A DNA stretch of 64,000 nt from Capra hircus (lineage: Eukaryota; Chordata; Mammalia; Artiodactyla; Bovidae), in the NCBI RefSeq assembly GCF_001704415.2, contig NC_030820.1, forward strand, positions 41,150,036 through 41,214,035, given 5' to 3'. The notes under the pieces are model-generated. The model had not been told where the DNA came from and made no database searches. It was given only the letters and a program-made list of their open reading frames with translations. The position numbers and the translations under genes are program-made. This document shows positions 12,639-23,600 of this stretch, in pieces (position 1 is the stretch's first letter; each line of letters starts with the position of its first letter).

Positions 12639-13985
12639 CTACATATTTTACAATACCTGTAGTTTTGCTTGTATTTTGAAATGATGTTTTTATAGATGCA
12701 CTAAGAAAATATCACCCCTACACCTGTTCAAGTGTTTCAGTAAGAGCGCCTTCAGGGTTCTTGAAAGCTTAATTTCCAGAAATGTAAGGCTGCTGACACA
12801 CCCAGTGATGAAAAGGTGGCATGACTGTGGAGCAAAGGTACACCTAACATTCCAGCAAAGAAACAATGAGGACCTGAGAAAGGTCAGCCGGATTCCTACC
12901 ATCAACGAGAACGTGTTTCTAAAGTGCTAAGTGTCCTGCAGAAAGGACATCACAGAGCGCCCACACACAAGGAGCTGTGAATGATGCTCAGGTTGAAGAA
13001 ATGCTCTCATCCAGTCTCTCAGCATGTTCCACACTGAGGTCCCAAGACAAGGGAGCTCTGAATCTGGGATACTCATGGAGGCTTTGAGATTCAGAAACAC
13101 ACCTGGTGCGGCTGAGTCAATGGGTGAGAAGGCTGACCTGGAGGGACGAGCAATCAGCCTTGGGCTGCTGCTCTAGCCGGACCGTCCTCCTCTACTCCCA
13201 GGTGCTGGAAAGTTACAGTCTCTGAGTCCCTCAGCTGCCTGCGTCTCCAGTTTGGGACCTGGAGAGATCTGTGCTCCAGCCTGTTATTCCCTTCAGCCCA
13301 GATTTCTTCTCTACTCCAAACTGTGGAGAGTGCAGAGGGGAAGCTCTCAAGAGAAAACACTGCACACGCTCAAAACAGTGAAAACTCCAGTGAAGGTGAC
13401 GACCTTTCAGATTGTTCAAGTTGTCTGGTTCTGTGGTAAGCTCTGACAGTTGTCATTTTGTCCTGGGATTTCGAAGGTGGGAAGAGTCTCAATGCTCACG
13501 CAGTCCTGGCTTGTCAGCCCTGAGTGGACATCAGATGAAAATGCCTGGAACCAGGCATCCTGCTGTTTTTGATGACCTCAGGTGATTCCAGCGTTGAGGC
13601 AGGATTGAGAACACAGAGGTAGGTGCTCCAAATTTCCTTGACTGCAGGTGAAGCCAGGAGACTCAGCGACCCCAGCAAAGCAGGACTACATGGCCCGCCG
13701 TCATCAGGAAGACACTGCTGTTGTATTACCCAGGTGAGCATCTTTTCCACTCCCCAGAATTTCATGTCTCTGCTATAGGGGAATATAAGGAGACCCAGTG
13801 GAATCCATCATCTTGCTTTCCATTTTCTTAGGAGACTGGCTGACTATCACATGGCCAGAAAGGTCCATAAATTTCCAGGGTGAATTTATACCAGAAGCTT
13901 GACTACAAAATCACAGAAAAAGCATAAGTCATAGGAAAGAAATTCGATTCTACCCTATTTCACTGAGGATGACACAGGGAAAGAA
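12639..13985. other. Unassigned intergenic DNA
   Basis: This is low-repeat sequence with short frames on both strands. None resembles a named family. A minus-strand segment near 13680-13720 has a faint similarity to a leucocyte-receptor signal-peptide exon, but it stops after 13 codons and is not accepted as a gene. Confidence 0.4.
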
Positions 13986-14535
13986 AATAGTTATTGATTT
14001 CTTTTTTACTAAATTATTTTTTCCAGTTTTATTGAGAAATAATTGACATCCTTTACTGTATAAATTTAAATCATACAGCATGATGGTTTGATTTACATGT
14101 ATTGTGAAATATTTACCATAACAGGTTCAGCTAATATCCGTCTTCTCAAATAGATGCAATGAAAAGAAAATAAAAAAGGAAAAAATAATGTCTGTGATGA
14201 GAACTCTTAGGATTGACTCTCTTAACTTTCCCATATATCATAGAGCAGTGCTAACTGTAGTCATTATATCACACATTACGTCTCTGGTGTTTACTTATTC
14301 ATCTTATGATACCAAGTTTGTACCTTGTGACTTCTTTCATTTAATTTCTCTTCCCCCTACCCTCTGGTTACAACTCTAATCTCTTTTTCTATGAGTTTGG
14401 TTTGTTTATTTTTATACTCTACATATAAATGAGTATTTGTCTCTCCCTGTCTGACTTATTTTACTTAGCATAATGCCTCTAAAGTTGACCCATGTTGTCA
14501 CAAGTGATAGAATTTCTCCATTTTTATAGGTAAGT
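13986..14535 (-). mobile_element. Ancient L1 (L1M-type) 3' UTR fragment
   Basis: The stretch contains the recognisable reverse-oriented L1M 3' UTR pattern: a 'tattgagaaataattgacatc' core, then 'catgatggtttgatttacatg' and 'gtgatgagaactcttaggat'. It is strongly diverged. It is followed directly by a (GT)16 microsatellite. Confidence 0.75.
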
Positions 14536-14542
14536 ACTATTC

Positions 14543-14544
<2 letters not shown>

Positions 14545-14576
<32 letters not shown>
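14545..14576. repeat. (GT)16 microsatellite
   Basis: Sixteen uninterrupted GT units lie at the right edge of an old L1 fragment. It is likely polymorphic in length. Confidence 0.97.
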
Positions 14577-14580
<4 letters not shown>

Positions 14581-15295
14581 TGAGAGAGCACTGGGGGCTT
14601 GTGTGATCACACACAGGGAGAGGAAACCTGAAGTCTCCCAGTAATGAACAACCCACAGTAAACAGATATCCCACTGATGATAAGAGAAGAACCTGATGAA
14701 GTCACAGAGTGATGCTGGGGACCAGAGGTCCCACCCACAACTCTGGACTGTTCTCGATGGAAACTGTCTAGGTACTGACTGACCAGATCCAAGGTGACAT
14801 CTGCAGATTGTCTCCATCATCCCAGAAATGAGACAACAGAAAGCAGAGGAAAGCAGAGGTTGATAGTAACTGCCTCCCTCATCGAGAAAACACAAAGTTT
14901 ACCATAAACGCCAAAAGTGACCTTACTGAAGTGAAGCCGTATGTAAGCTCCTGATGGAACCTGGCTGGGGGAAGGAGGTGGTTTTTGAGGCTGGGTTTGA
15001 GGCTGCTTAGGTTTTTGAGGCTGTGACCCCAGGGAGAATGAACCAGAAGACCTTTCCATACCTGGCTGGAGGCTTCTTCTCACACACACTTAGCCACTCT
15101 GAACTCAGGCTACACATGTCCCGAGGAGCCATGGTGTCTTTCACTAGGACTTCACAGGGCAGCTGTGAGACTGACTGGGATGCTGCTTGGGAGGGACTTT
15201 TGAAGATTCTGAATAGAGGGTAGGTCTGGAGGAAAGAGCCAGCAACCTCCACTTCCTGGGTCTCTCTTCCATGAAGGCTGCCTGATTTCTCCATG
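14577..15295. other. Unassigned intergenic DNA
   Basis: Unique sequence. Minus-strand frames of 90-139 codons overlap here (14524-15426), but they are partly made of SINE sequence and have no recognisable domain. No gene is called. Confidence 0.45.
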
Positions 15296-15505
15296 TCTAC
15301 AGGGAGCTCAACCAGTAGAGAATCTGCCTGCAATGCAGTGGACCTGGGCTTGATTCTAGGGTCAGGAAGATCCCCTGGAGAAGGGAATGGCAACCCACTC
15401 CAGTATTCTTGCCTGGAAGATTCCATGGACAGAGGAGCCTGGTGGGTTAAAGTTCATGGGGTCACAGAGAGTCAGACACAACTGAGTGACTTTCACTTTC
15501 ACTTA
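15296..15505 (+). mobile_element. Bov-tA SINE
   Basis: A forward Bov-tA copy with the tRNA-derived head at 15303-15360 and the BovA body ending in 'gagtgactttcactttcac'. The head is mutated. No target-site duplication was identified. Confidence 0.93.
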
Positions 15506-17087
15506 TCTCTGGCCAATCATGCTGATGCAGAGTCCTTCCTGGCGGCACACACATTGCTCAGCCAAGATGAATGCCAGCGAGAAGGATTCTGGAAGATGAG
15601 TGGACACGTGGCTTCTCCTTTTGACCTTTCCCACATTCCTCTGATTGGTAATGGCTTGTTAGTTATATGTTCCTTATCGGGACCTCCTGTCACAAAATAA
15701 CTCATGTGAATGGTTACTATGGTGCCTGGCCCAGGGTGGGCATTTTCAGCCATTGTGCTTCCCCTACCAGCTCCCCAACATCCATGGAAAGTCCACATCC
15801 TTCTCAAGACATTCAGGAGTTTCGGTGGATAGGTGTCCTCCCCATCGCTTTGACTTTGGGGTATTTCCCAGTCCTTACTCTTTATGTTTGGACTCTATTT
15901 CATCACTGCTTGGAGAGAACTTAAACCTGAACTCTAATTTCATCAACACACATGTACATGCACTCACACACACATTGCAGTCAGGGGGGCACTGTAGTCA
16001 GTGTTTGAGGGTGGGGGGTGAAAGGATTTGCATCAAGAAAGGCCAATGAAGTAAAATTAATTACATGGTCCCACCTTCCAAGCACTTCACCCCAAGGCAC
16101 TCGCTGGGCCACTCAGGGGCCACCCCCATCCCACCCTCTCCTTTACCTCTCAGGGTCTCTGAAACCTTTGCATTTTGAATACAGAGCAGGTGGAGCTAGC
16201 TTCAGACTCATAGCCCTGACCAGCCTCCCTCCCCCACCCCGCCCCATCCCCACCCCTTCTCCTGCCCTGCAGCCCACCCAGAACTCTCTTCTCACCAAGA
16301 GTAATCCCCTCCGCCCCACGAGAGGAAGGATAGCTCAAGCCCTGAGAGTAACCACCCACACCGCACCCACTGCCCCACACCCACCTCTTAATCCTGCCCC
16401 CACTCCCCAGCCCCAGATGAAGAGGGAGATGAGATGAGGGCAGGGCTGGAACTGAGTCTGATCTGCAGGGCTGCTGTTTCACTCTTTGCTTTCAGATCCT
16501 GAGCGCGGTCGGGGGGAACTGGAATGACTGCTTCGCCCTAGACAGTAAAATGCACTGTTGCTCTGCTCCCTGTGGGGATCACAGGGCTTTCTGCTTAAAA
16601 CTGGAAACCAAGAAGAGGGCTGCATGAATCCTTTAAAAACATGGAGTGACTGGGTGTATTTAAACGTGTTACATATTTAGCGAATTCTAACAGTCCCCGT
16701 CTTGATTTTGATCTCTGACAAAGCAGCCCTTAAGACAAGGATTTAGGATCAAGTAGTTTACATGGAAAGTGATTCCAAGAAAAGCGCGCTGAGGGCTTGG
16801 GGATATGAGAGAGGAAGTTGGTAAAAACAGGACCCCAGAGAGTCAGCGTTGGAAGCCCTGGTAACCTGGGTAACCCTGGTAACCCTGGTAACCTGGTAAC
16901 CTGGGGTGTAGACAGAGAGTGGCCCCCATCTTCATGGTCCCCTGGGCATTTCAGACCCCCACCCCCACCCCCTGCTCAAGTAGATCAGAATCGGCAAGTG
17001 AGTTCTTCTTGTCACTGAGGGAATATGGGCTGAACTCCGACTCCATGTGCTGCCAAGGACCAAGGTGACTTTTCCCCACTATAACAA
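15506..17087. other. Unassigned intergenic DNA, C-rich in part
   Basis: Unique sequence with a C-rich, G-poor segment at about 16080-16420. That skew explains a 139-codon proline/threonine-rich frame; I do not regard it as a gene. A small minisatellite (16860-16902) lies near the right side. Confidence 0.5.
16860..16902. repeat. 8-9-bp minisatellite, five units
   Basis: Five successive copies of ggtaacct(g/t) occur without gaps. The units alternate between 8 and 9 bp, so it is an imperfect short tandem array. Confidence 0.9.
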
Positions 17088-17297
17088 GTAAGTAAGTAAG
17101 CAAAGTCACTCAGTCATGTCCGACTCTTTGTGACCCCGTGAACTGCAGCCCACCAGGCTCCTCAGTCCATGGGATTCTCCAGGCAAGAATACTGGAGTGG
17201 GTTGCCATTTCCTTCTCCAGGGGATCTTCCCGACCCAGGGATCGAACCCGGGTCTCCCACATTGGAGGCAGACGCTTTAACCTCTGAGCCACCAGGC
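17088..17297 (-). mobile_element. Bov-tA SINE
   Basis: A well-preserved reverse-oriented Bov-tA with a TAAG-type tail on the left ('aagtaagtaagtaag') and an intact B-box-like 'gggatcgaacccgggt' near 17240. It is one of the less diverged copies in the window. Confidence 0.95.
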
Positions 17298-17319
17298 ATG
17301 CGTATTATTAGCTTCCTGT

Positions 17320-17445
17320 GTAATGAACATTCCTCCTATTTAAGAAATAAGACTGTGGCTCAGGGAGGGTAAGCACCTGGCCCCATGCCTCACAGCCAAC
17401 CATCACGAGGCCAGGCTGACTCTAACCTCTGATGCTGTGATACAG
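17320..17445 (-). mobile_element. MIR SINE fragment
   Basis: The motif order 'agactgtggctcagggagggtaag ... cacagcc' matches the reverse complement of the MIR core (the 'cctcagtttcctcatctg' region). Old and diverged. Confidence 0.6.
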
Positions 17446-18034
17446 GTCTTCAGCAGTACCATCACCCTTTGGCATGAGACGTATTATCTGTGGTCACCCC
17501 CAAATCTGGGCTGGCCTGGGACTGCTTTGACTGACACGTGAGGCAGGGTAACACCCTGCCAGTCCTGGAACCAGGCTGCGTGGGACTGCAGTTCCCAATT
17601 TTCTTTTTGAAGTCAGATCCCAGGGGCCACCTGAGACCACCCGGCTCGCTTTAGCCTCCTGGAGAAGCCTTGCAGGCAGCACTTAGAGCCAGTCACGTGG
17701 TGAAGGCTTCCTGGCCACAAGTCCAGCAGCCCAAGGAGCACAGCAAAGTGAGGGACCTCAACCGACACCCGAGACCCAGAGGAAGTGCTCAGCGGCGACC
17801 AGTCAGCCAACAGCTCCGCAAACAGGAACAGACGTTACTGTCTTCGGCCACAGACTCTTCGGCCACAGACTCTGGCATGGCTTACTGCATGCAACAGTCT
17901 GCTGAAAGGAAACCCAGCCACTTTTTTTCTTGTTTCAAAGCCACCCTCTACCTGTATATAACTTGGATGAGTAGAATTTGTTTCAGAACTGAAAAAGGTA
18001 GTTAAGGAAAGATCGGATAGGGGAATCTTTCATT
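17446..18034. other. Unassigned DNA with a 15-bp tandem duplication
   Basis: Unique sequence. It contains two back-to-back identical copies of tcttcggccacagac at 17841-17855 and 17856-17870. No gene is supported. Confidence 0.6.
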
Positions 18035-18520
18035 TCTCTTCAGTTCAGTTCATTTCAGTTGCTCAGTCGTGTCTGACTCTTTGCGACTCCATGGACTGCA
18101 GCATGCCAGGCCTCCCTGTCCATCACCAGCTCCCGGGGTTTACTGAAACTCATGTCCTTTGAGTCGGTGATGCCATCCAGCCATCTTATCCTCTGTTGTC
18201 CCCTTCTCCTCCCTCCTTCAATCTTTCCCAGCATCAAGGTCTTTTCGAATCAAGTGGCCAAAGTATTGGAGTTTCAGCTTCAGCATCAGTCCTTCCAATG
18301 AATATTCAGGACTGATTTCCTTTAGGATGGACTGGTTGGATATCCTTGCAGTCCAGGGGACTCTCAAGAGTCTTTTCCAACACCACAGTTCAAAAGCATC
18401 AATTCTTCAGTGTTCAGCTTTCTTTATAGTCCAACTTTCACATCCATAGCCTTGGAAAAACTATAGCCTTGACTAGATGGACATTTGCTGGCAAAGTAAT
18501 GTCTCTGCGTTTCTCTTAGC
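18035..18520 (-). mobile_element. BovB LINE, 3' fragment
   Basis: Reverse-oriented BovB 3' end, starting with the terminal 'cagttcagttcatttcag' repeat and running about 480 bp into the 3' coding region before truncation. Several indels are present. Confidence 0.94.
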
Positions 18521-18934
18521 CATCATGCAATTGTGAAGCATCCCCAGGCAAGTCTGCTTTAGCTGCAGGAGATGATGCAGCCAGCCAGGACACGACAGAG
18601 TCTGCAGCCCCCACCTGTCCTTGTTCTGAGCCTGGGCTGCCTTGCCAAAGTGCATTTAGGGGTGGGTTTGTCCATCTCTGTCTCCATTTGGAGATGCTTA
18701 ACCAGGACCAGGAATAGAAACTGCAGCTGAGAGGCTGGCTGACATAAGGAGGCCCAAGGTCACTGGTGGCCCAGGGACAATGGTGTCATGCCCTAAAGAC
18801 AGATGATAGTGCTCAATGAGCTGTTCAGTCATTGGCTTTCTGGATCCTCGGGGGAGGATCCAGAAAGAAGGCAAGGCCTTGTCCTCAAGCAGTGGCCAGT
18901 GTAACTGGGAACATAAAATTCCCACGAGACAAGA
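18521..18934. other. Unassigned DNA containing a perfect hairpin
   Basis: Unique sequence without gene evidence. It holds the 14-bp inverted repeat listed separately. Confidence 0.5.
18836..18867. repeat. Perfect 14-bp inverted repeat, 4-nt loop
   Basis: The arm ctttctggatcctc at 18836-18849 is followed by GGGG and its exact reverse complement at 18854-18867. RNA from either strand could fold into a strong stem-loop. It is not part of a recognised transposon. Confidence 0.95.
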
Positions 18935-19800
18935 TTAGGGAGCTCCAGAAGAGGAGAGTTGACTTCAAGACTGACTACGAAGCTACAGCAATCAAGACAG
19001 TGCAGTGCTGATGAAGACAAAGATCCGTGGACCCATGGAATGTAAGATGGCACAGCTGTGTTGGAAGACAGTTTAACAGTTTAGGACAAAATTGCACATA
19101 CTCTTACCGTTTGATCCAGCAGTCAGGCTCCTTGGTATTTATCCAAAGGAGTTGAAAACTTAGATCCAGATAAAAACCCGCATGTGAATGTTTATAGCAG
19201 CTTTCTTCATAATTGCCAAAACTGGGAAGCAACCAAAATATATCTTTCATAATTTAGTGGATGAACAAACTGTGGTACATTCAGAGAAGGTAATATTATT
19301 CGGTGATAAAAATAAATGAGCTGTCAAGCCTTGAAAAGAGATGGAGGAATCTTAAATGGAAAAGGGAAAGAAGCCAATCTGAAAAATGCTACACACTCTT
19401 ACAATTCCAGCTCTATGACATTCTGGAAAAGGTGAAACTGAGGAGAAAGTGAAAAGATTAGTGGTTGCCAAGGGTTCATGAGGGTAAGGGCTGATGGAAG
19501 AGAGAGAGAGAGATGCAAGGAGGGATGAATACATGGAGCACAGGGGATTTTTAGGGCAGTGAGAGGATTCTGTGTGATATTGTCATGGTAGATACATGTC
19601 ATTAGATATTTGTCAAAGCCCACAGCATGTACAACACCAAGAGTGAGCCCCACTGTACACTATGAACTTTGGTTAATAACAGTATATAAGCGTTGGCTCA
19701 TCCTTTGTAACATATACATCAAATTAATGAAAGATAATATCAAGAGAGGAAACCAGGGATGGGCAGCAAAGGAGGCCTCTCTGTACTTTCTGCTCCTTTT
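18935..19800 (+). mobile_element. Ancient L1 (L1M-type) 3' region
   Basis: The segment has the order expected for a decayed L1 end: 'tttgatccagcagtcaggctcc', then 'atgtttatagcagctttcttcataattgccaaa', then 3' UTR sequence ending near the 'taacatatacatcaaattaatg' zone. It is too diverged for a subfamily call. Confidence 0.75.
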
Positions 19801-19802
19801 TC

Positions 19803-19945
19803 TTTTTTAACATTTGCTTATTTATTTGGCTGGGCTGAGTCTTAGTTGTGGCATGTGGGATCTAGTTCCCTGACCAGGGATGAAACCGGGGCCCCCTGCA
19901 TTGGGAGCATGGAATCTTAGCCTCAGGACTGCCAGAGAAGTCCCT
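19803..19945 (-). mobile_element. CHR-type SINE (cetartiodactyl tRNA SINE)
   Basis: Reverse-oriented CHR element with the diagnostic 'ttggctgggctgagtcttag', 'ttccctgaccagggatgaaa' and terminal 'agagaagtccc'. This family is shared by ruminants, whales and hippos, so it predates the Bov-tA copies. Confidence 0.88.
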
Positions 19946-20024
19946 CATTTTTCTATAAACTTAAAACTCTTCCAAAAATGGTGTTATCATTTTAAACAAA
20001 TAAGATGTAGCTATGTATGCAGAA

Positions 20025-20232
20025 AAGTGAAGTCACTCAATCGTGTCCAACTCTTTGCAACCCCATGGACCGTAGCCCTCCAGGCTCCTCCATCCATGGG
20101 ATTTTCCAAGCAAGGATACTGGAGTGGGTTGCCATTTCCTTCTCTGGGGGATCTTCCCAATCCAGGGATCAAACCCATGTCTCCTGCACTGCAGGCAGAC
20201 TCTTTACTGTCTGAGCCACCAGGGAAGGCCAT
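20025..20232 (-). mobile_element. Bov-tA SINE
   Basis: Reverse-oriented Bov-tA with a perfect 13-bp target-site duplication, tatgtatgcagaa, at 20012-20024 and 20233-20245. Confidence 0.96.
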
Positions 20233-20245
20233 TATGTATGCAGAA

Positions 20246-20579
20246 GTGAAGGATACACAGTAAATTCTCTCTCTGGGCGACTTATGGTGGGACTTGTTGT
20301 TTCTATTTTCTCCTCTTTCCCTGTCTGTATGTTCTATTTTCCTGCAATAAACATACAAAAAAAAAAATTAGAAAGCCGATGTGAAAGTGTCCTTCCCTGA
20401 TTTATGGCAAGGGGAGGAGGAGTTGAGGCTGGGTGCACTGAGATGGTTTCCATGAAAAAACTGGGTGTTTGGGTTAGTGAAAGAAAATAAAGTTCGTGCC
20501 TGGGAAAGAAAAACTGAGGTGACATAAAAAGAGCTAGAATGTAAACTGCTGCCACCAGTGTGGAGAACAGGACAGAGGT
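20246..20579. other. Unassigned DNA
   Basis: A/T-rich unique sequence with an A-run near 20357. It may carry an old LINE tail, but I cannot name it. No gene is seen. Confidence 0.4.
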
Positions 20580-21310
20580 TCCTTAAAAAACTAAAAGCAC
20601 AGCTACCATATGATCTAGCATTCCCGCTCCTGGGCACATATCTGGAAAAGACAAAATTCAAAGAATTGTATGCACCCCAATGTTCATAGCAGCACTAGTT
20701 ACAGTAGCTAAGAAATGGAAGCAACCTAAAAATCCATCAACAGATGAATGGATAAAGAAGACATGATACACACACACACACACATACACATATATATATA
20801 ATGACATGATATATATATATATATAAAATGATGTGATATATATAAATACAATAGCATTCTACTCAGCCATAAAAAGGAATGAAATACTGCTATTTGCAGC
20901 AGCATGAAAGAACCCAGAGATTATCATACTAAGTGAAGTAAATCAGACAAAGAAAGATAAATATCACATGATATCAATCATATGTGGAATCTTAAAAAAT
21001 GATACAGCTGAACTTACTTATGTAACAGAAATGGACTCACAGATACAGAAAACAAACTTATGGTTACCAAAGGGGAGGAATAAATTAGAAGCTTGGGATT
21101 AAAAGATACAAACTATTACATATATAATAGACAAATAATAAGTTCTTACTGTATAGCATGGGAAATTCTGCTCAACACTCTGTAATGATGTAGATGGGAA
21201 TAAAATCGAAAAGAGAGTGGATATATGTATATGTATAATTGATTCACTTTGTTGCACGTCAGAAATTAATATAGCATTGTAAATCAACTACAATTTTTTT
21301 CAAAGGAGTA
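20580..21310 (+). mobile_element. L1 LINE 3' end
   Basis: A long, clear L1 terminal segment. It contains the end of ORF2 ('catatgatctagcattcc', 'ccaatgttcatagcagcac', 'agatgaatggataaagaag') and the 3' UTR ending in 'aatatagcattgtaaatca'. A CA/TA-rich microsatellite (about 20768-20845) has expanded inside it. The copy is 5'-truncated and non-coding. Confidence 0.92.
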
Positions 21311-21359
21311 AAGGGCATAGGAACAAGCCATGCATAACTAGCTTTGAATGTATAGAGGA

Positions 21360-22283
21360 CGGAATACTGGCCCCGTTGCCTGTCTTTTGCAAAACCTGTA
21401 TGCACGACAAGAAGCAACAGTTAGAACCAGACATGTAGCAAGGCTAGTTCAAAATTGGGAAAGGAGTACATCAAGGCTGTATATTGTCATCCTGATTATT
21501 TAACTTATATGCAGAGTGCTGCTGCTGCTGCTGCTGCTAAGTCACTTCAGTCGTGTCCAACTCTGTGCGACCCCATAGACGGCAGCCCACCAGGCTCCCC
21601 TGCCCCTGGGATTCTCCAGACAAGAACACTGGAGTGGGTTGCCATTTCCTTCTCCAATGCATGAAAGGGAAAAGTGAAGGGACGTTGCTCAGTCGTGTTC
21701 AACTCTTCGTGACCCCATGGACTGTAGCCTACCAGGCTCCTCTGCCCATGGGTTTTTCCAGGCAAGAGTACTGGAGTGGGGTGCCATCGCCTTCTCCAAT
21801 ATGCAGAGTACATCATGTGAAATACAGGGTTGGATGAATCACAAGCTGGAATTAAAATTGCCAGGAGAAATATCAACAACCTCAGATATGCAGATGATAC
21901 ACTGTAATGGCAGAAATCAAAGAGGAACTAAAGAGCCTCCTGATGAGGGTAAGAGAGGAGAATGAAAAACCTGACTTAAAACTCAACATTCAAAAAACTA
22001 AGATCATGGCATCTGGTCCCATCACTTCATGGCAACTAGAAGGGGGAAAAGTGGAAATAGTAACAGACTTTATATTCTTGGGCTCCAAAATTACTGCAGA
22101 TGGTGACTGCAGCCATGAAATTAAAAGATGCTTGCTCCTTGGGTAGCATCTTATCTCCGAATTCAATGGACATGAATTTGAGTAAAGTCTGGTAGATAGT
22201 GAGGGACAGGGAAGCCTGGCATGCTGCAGTCCATGGGGTTGCAAAGAGTTAGACACAACGACTAGACAACAACAACAACAAAA
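21360..22283 (+). mobile_element. BovB LINE fragment, split by a BOV-A2 insertion
   Basis: RT-domain sequence from about 21360 is interrupted at 21518 and resumes at 21799 with the same reading direction. Downstream, from about 22141, the copy jumps to the terminal region, so an internal segment is deleted. It ends in an 'aacaacaacaacaac' tail at about 22267-22281. Confidence 0.9.
21518..21798 (-). mobile_element. BOV-A2 SINE nested in BovB
   Basis: Dimeric BOV-A2 in reverse orientation with a (GCT)7 tail. It sits exactly between two copies of the BovB-derived target atatgcagagt (21507-21517 and 21799-21809). This shows that the SINE inserted after the BovB. Confidence 0.96.
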
Positions 22284-22865
22284 AGTTATTTAAAAATTCA
22301 GTCTTTTTTAGTCTTGCACAAACTTCGGTCTATTTGTCTTACTTCCAAATTCACCCCATTTCTTCCATGAACCCATTTGGGTGTCATAAGGGAAGCACTG
22401 TGGGCCCTTTTCTTCCAAAAGCTGAGCCAAAGCTGCACAGCAGGCTGACCCCTTGTCCAGCCTGCTTTGGACCTAACAATACTGCTCTTGAAGTGCAGTA
22501 GTGTGTAACTGAGAGACCAGGTCAGATCACAGCACACCAATGGCCCCCATGTAAGAGAGCTGTGTGCAAACAAAAATCTGAATTTTACAAAGGTATATAA
22601 TTTTGTTCAAACTGCAAAATGATTTAACTCATGTGGTCCTCAATGAATATATCAAGAGGAATCAACTTCTTCCTAGAAGCAATTTTGGATAAGGAGGGAG
22701 AAATTAAGACAAACCCTGGACCATTGAAGGGCTGGTGGTTGTTGCATGGCCTGGTACACATCTGACTGTCCCTAGCAGCAGAGCAGTGGACAAGAGGGCA
22801 AGGTTTCTGCCATCACACAGCCAAAACAGGCCGGTAAGCACATAATTACAACCTAATTATCCTGC
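22284..22865. other. Unassigned DNA between BovB copies
   Basis: Unique sequence with a minus-strand frame of 91 codons lacking any recognisable feature. No gene is called. Confidence 0.4.
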
Positions 22866-23600
22866 CTCTGGATGAAAGTGAAAGAGGAGGGTGGAAAAAG
22901 TTGGCTTAAAATTCAGCATTCAGAAAACTAAGATTGTGGCATCTGGCCCCATTACTTCATGGCAAATAGGTGGAGAAATAGTGAAAATAGTGACAGACTT
23001 TATTTTTGGGGGGCTCCAAAATTACTGCAGATGGTGACTGCAGCCATGAAATTAAAATACGCTTGCTCCTTGGAAGAAAAGTTACGATCAACCTAGACAG
23101 CATATTAAAAAGTAGAGACATTACTTTGCCAACAAAGATCTGTCTAGTCAAAGCTCTGGTTTTTCCAGTAGTCATGTATGGATGTGAGACTTGGACTGTA
23201 AAGAAAGCTGAGCGTCAAAGAATTGGTGCTTTTGAACTGTGGTGTTAGAGAAGAGTCTTGAGAGTCCCTTGGACTGCAAGGAGATTCAATCAGTTAATCC
23301 TAAAGGAAATCAGTCCTGAATATTCATTGAAAGGACTGATGCTGAAGCTGAAACTCCAATACTTTGGCCACCTGATGTGAAGAATTGACTCATTTGAAGA
23401 GATCCTGATGCTGGGAAAGACAGATGGGAGGAGAAGGGGAAGACAGAGGATGAGATGGTTGGATGGCATCACGGTCTTAATGGACATGAGTCTGAGCAAA
23501 TTCTGGGAGTTGGTGAAGGACAGGGAGGCCTGGCATGCTGCAGTCCATGGGGTCGAAAAGAGCTGGGCATGACTGAGCAACTGAACTGAACTGAATTATC
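22866..23600 (+). mobile_element. BovB LINE, 3' fragment
   Basis: Forward BovB from just downstream of the YADD region to the 'gagcaactgaactgaactgaa' terminus. It carries frameshifts, for example in the poly-G region at about 23008. Confidence 0.95.

Noticed and set aside
13670..13730. Possible leucocyte-receptor-like signal exon on the minus strand
   Set aside because: Only a short, weak resemblance. It meets a stop after 13 codons, and no immunoglobulin-like exon is recognisable nearby.
16018..16437. 139-codon Pro/Thr-rich frame
   Set aside because: Explained by a C-rich strand-skewed stretch. No start context, domain or neighbour supports it.
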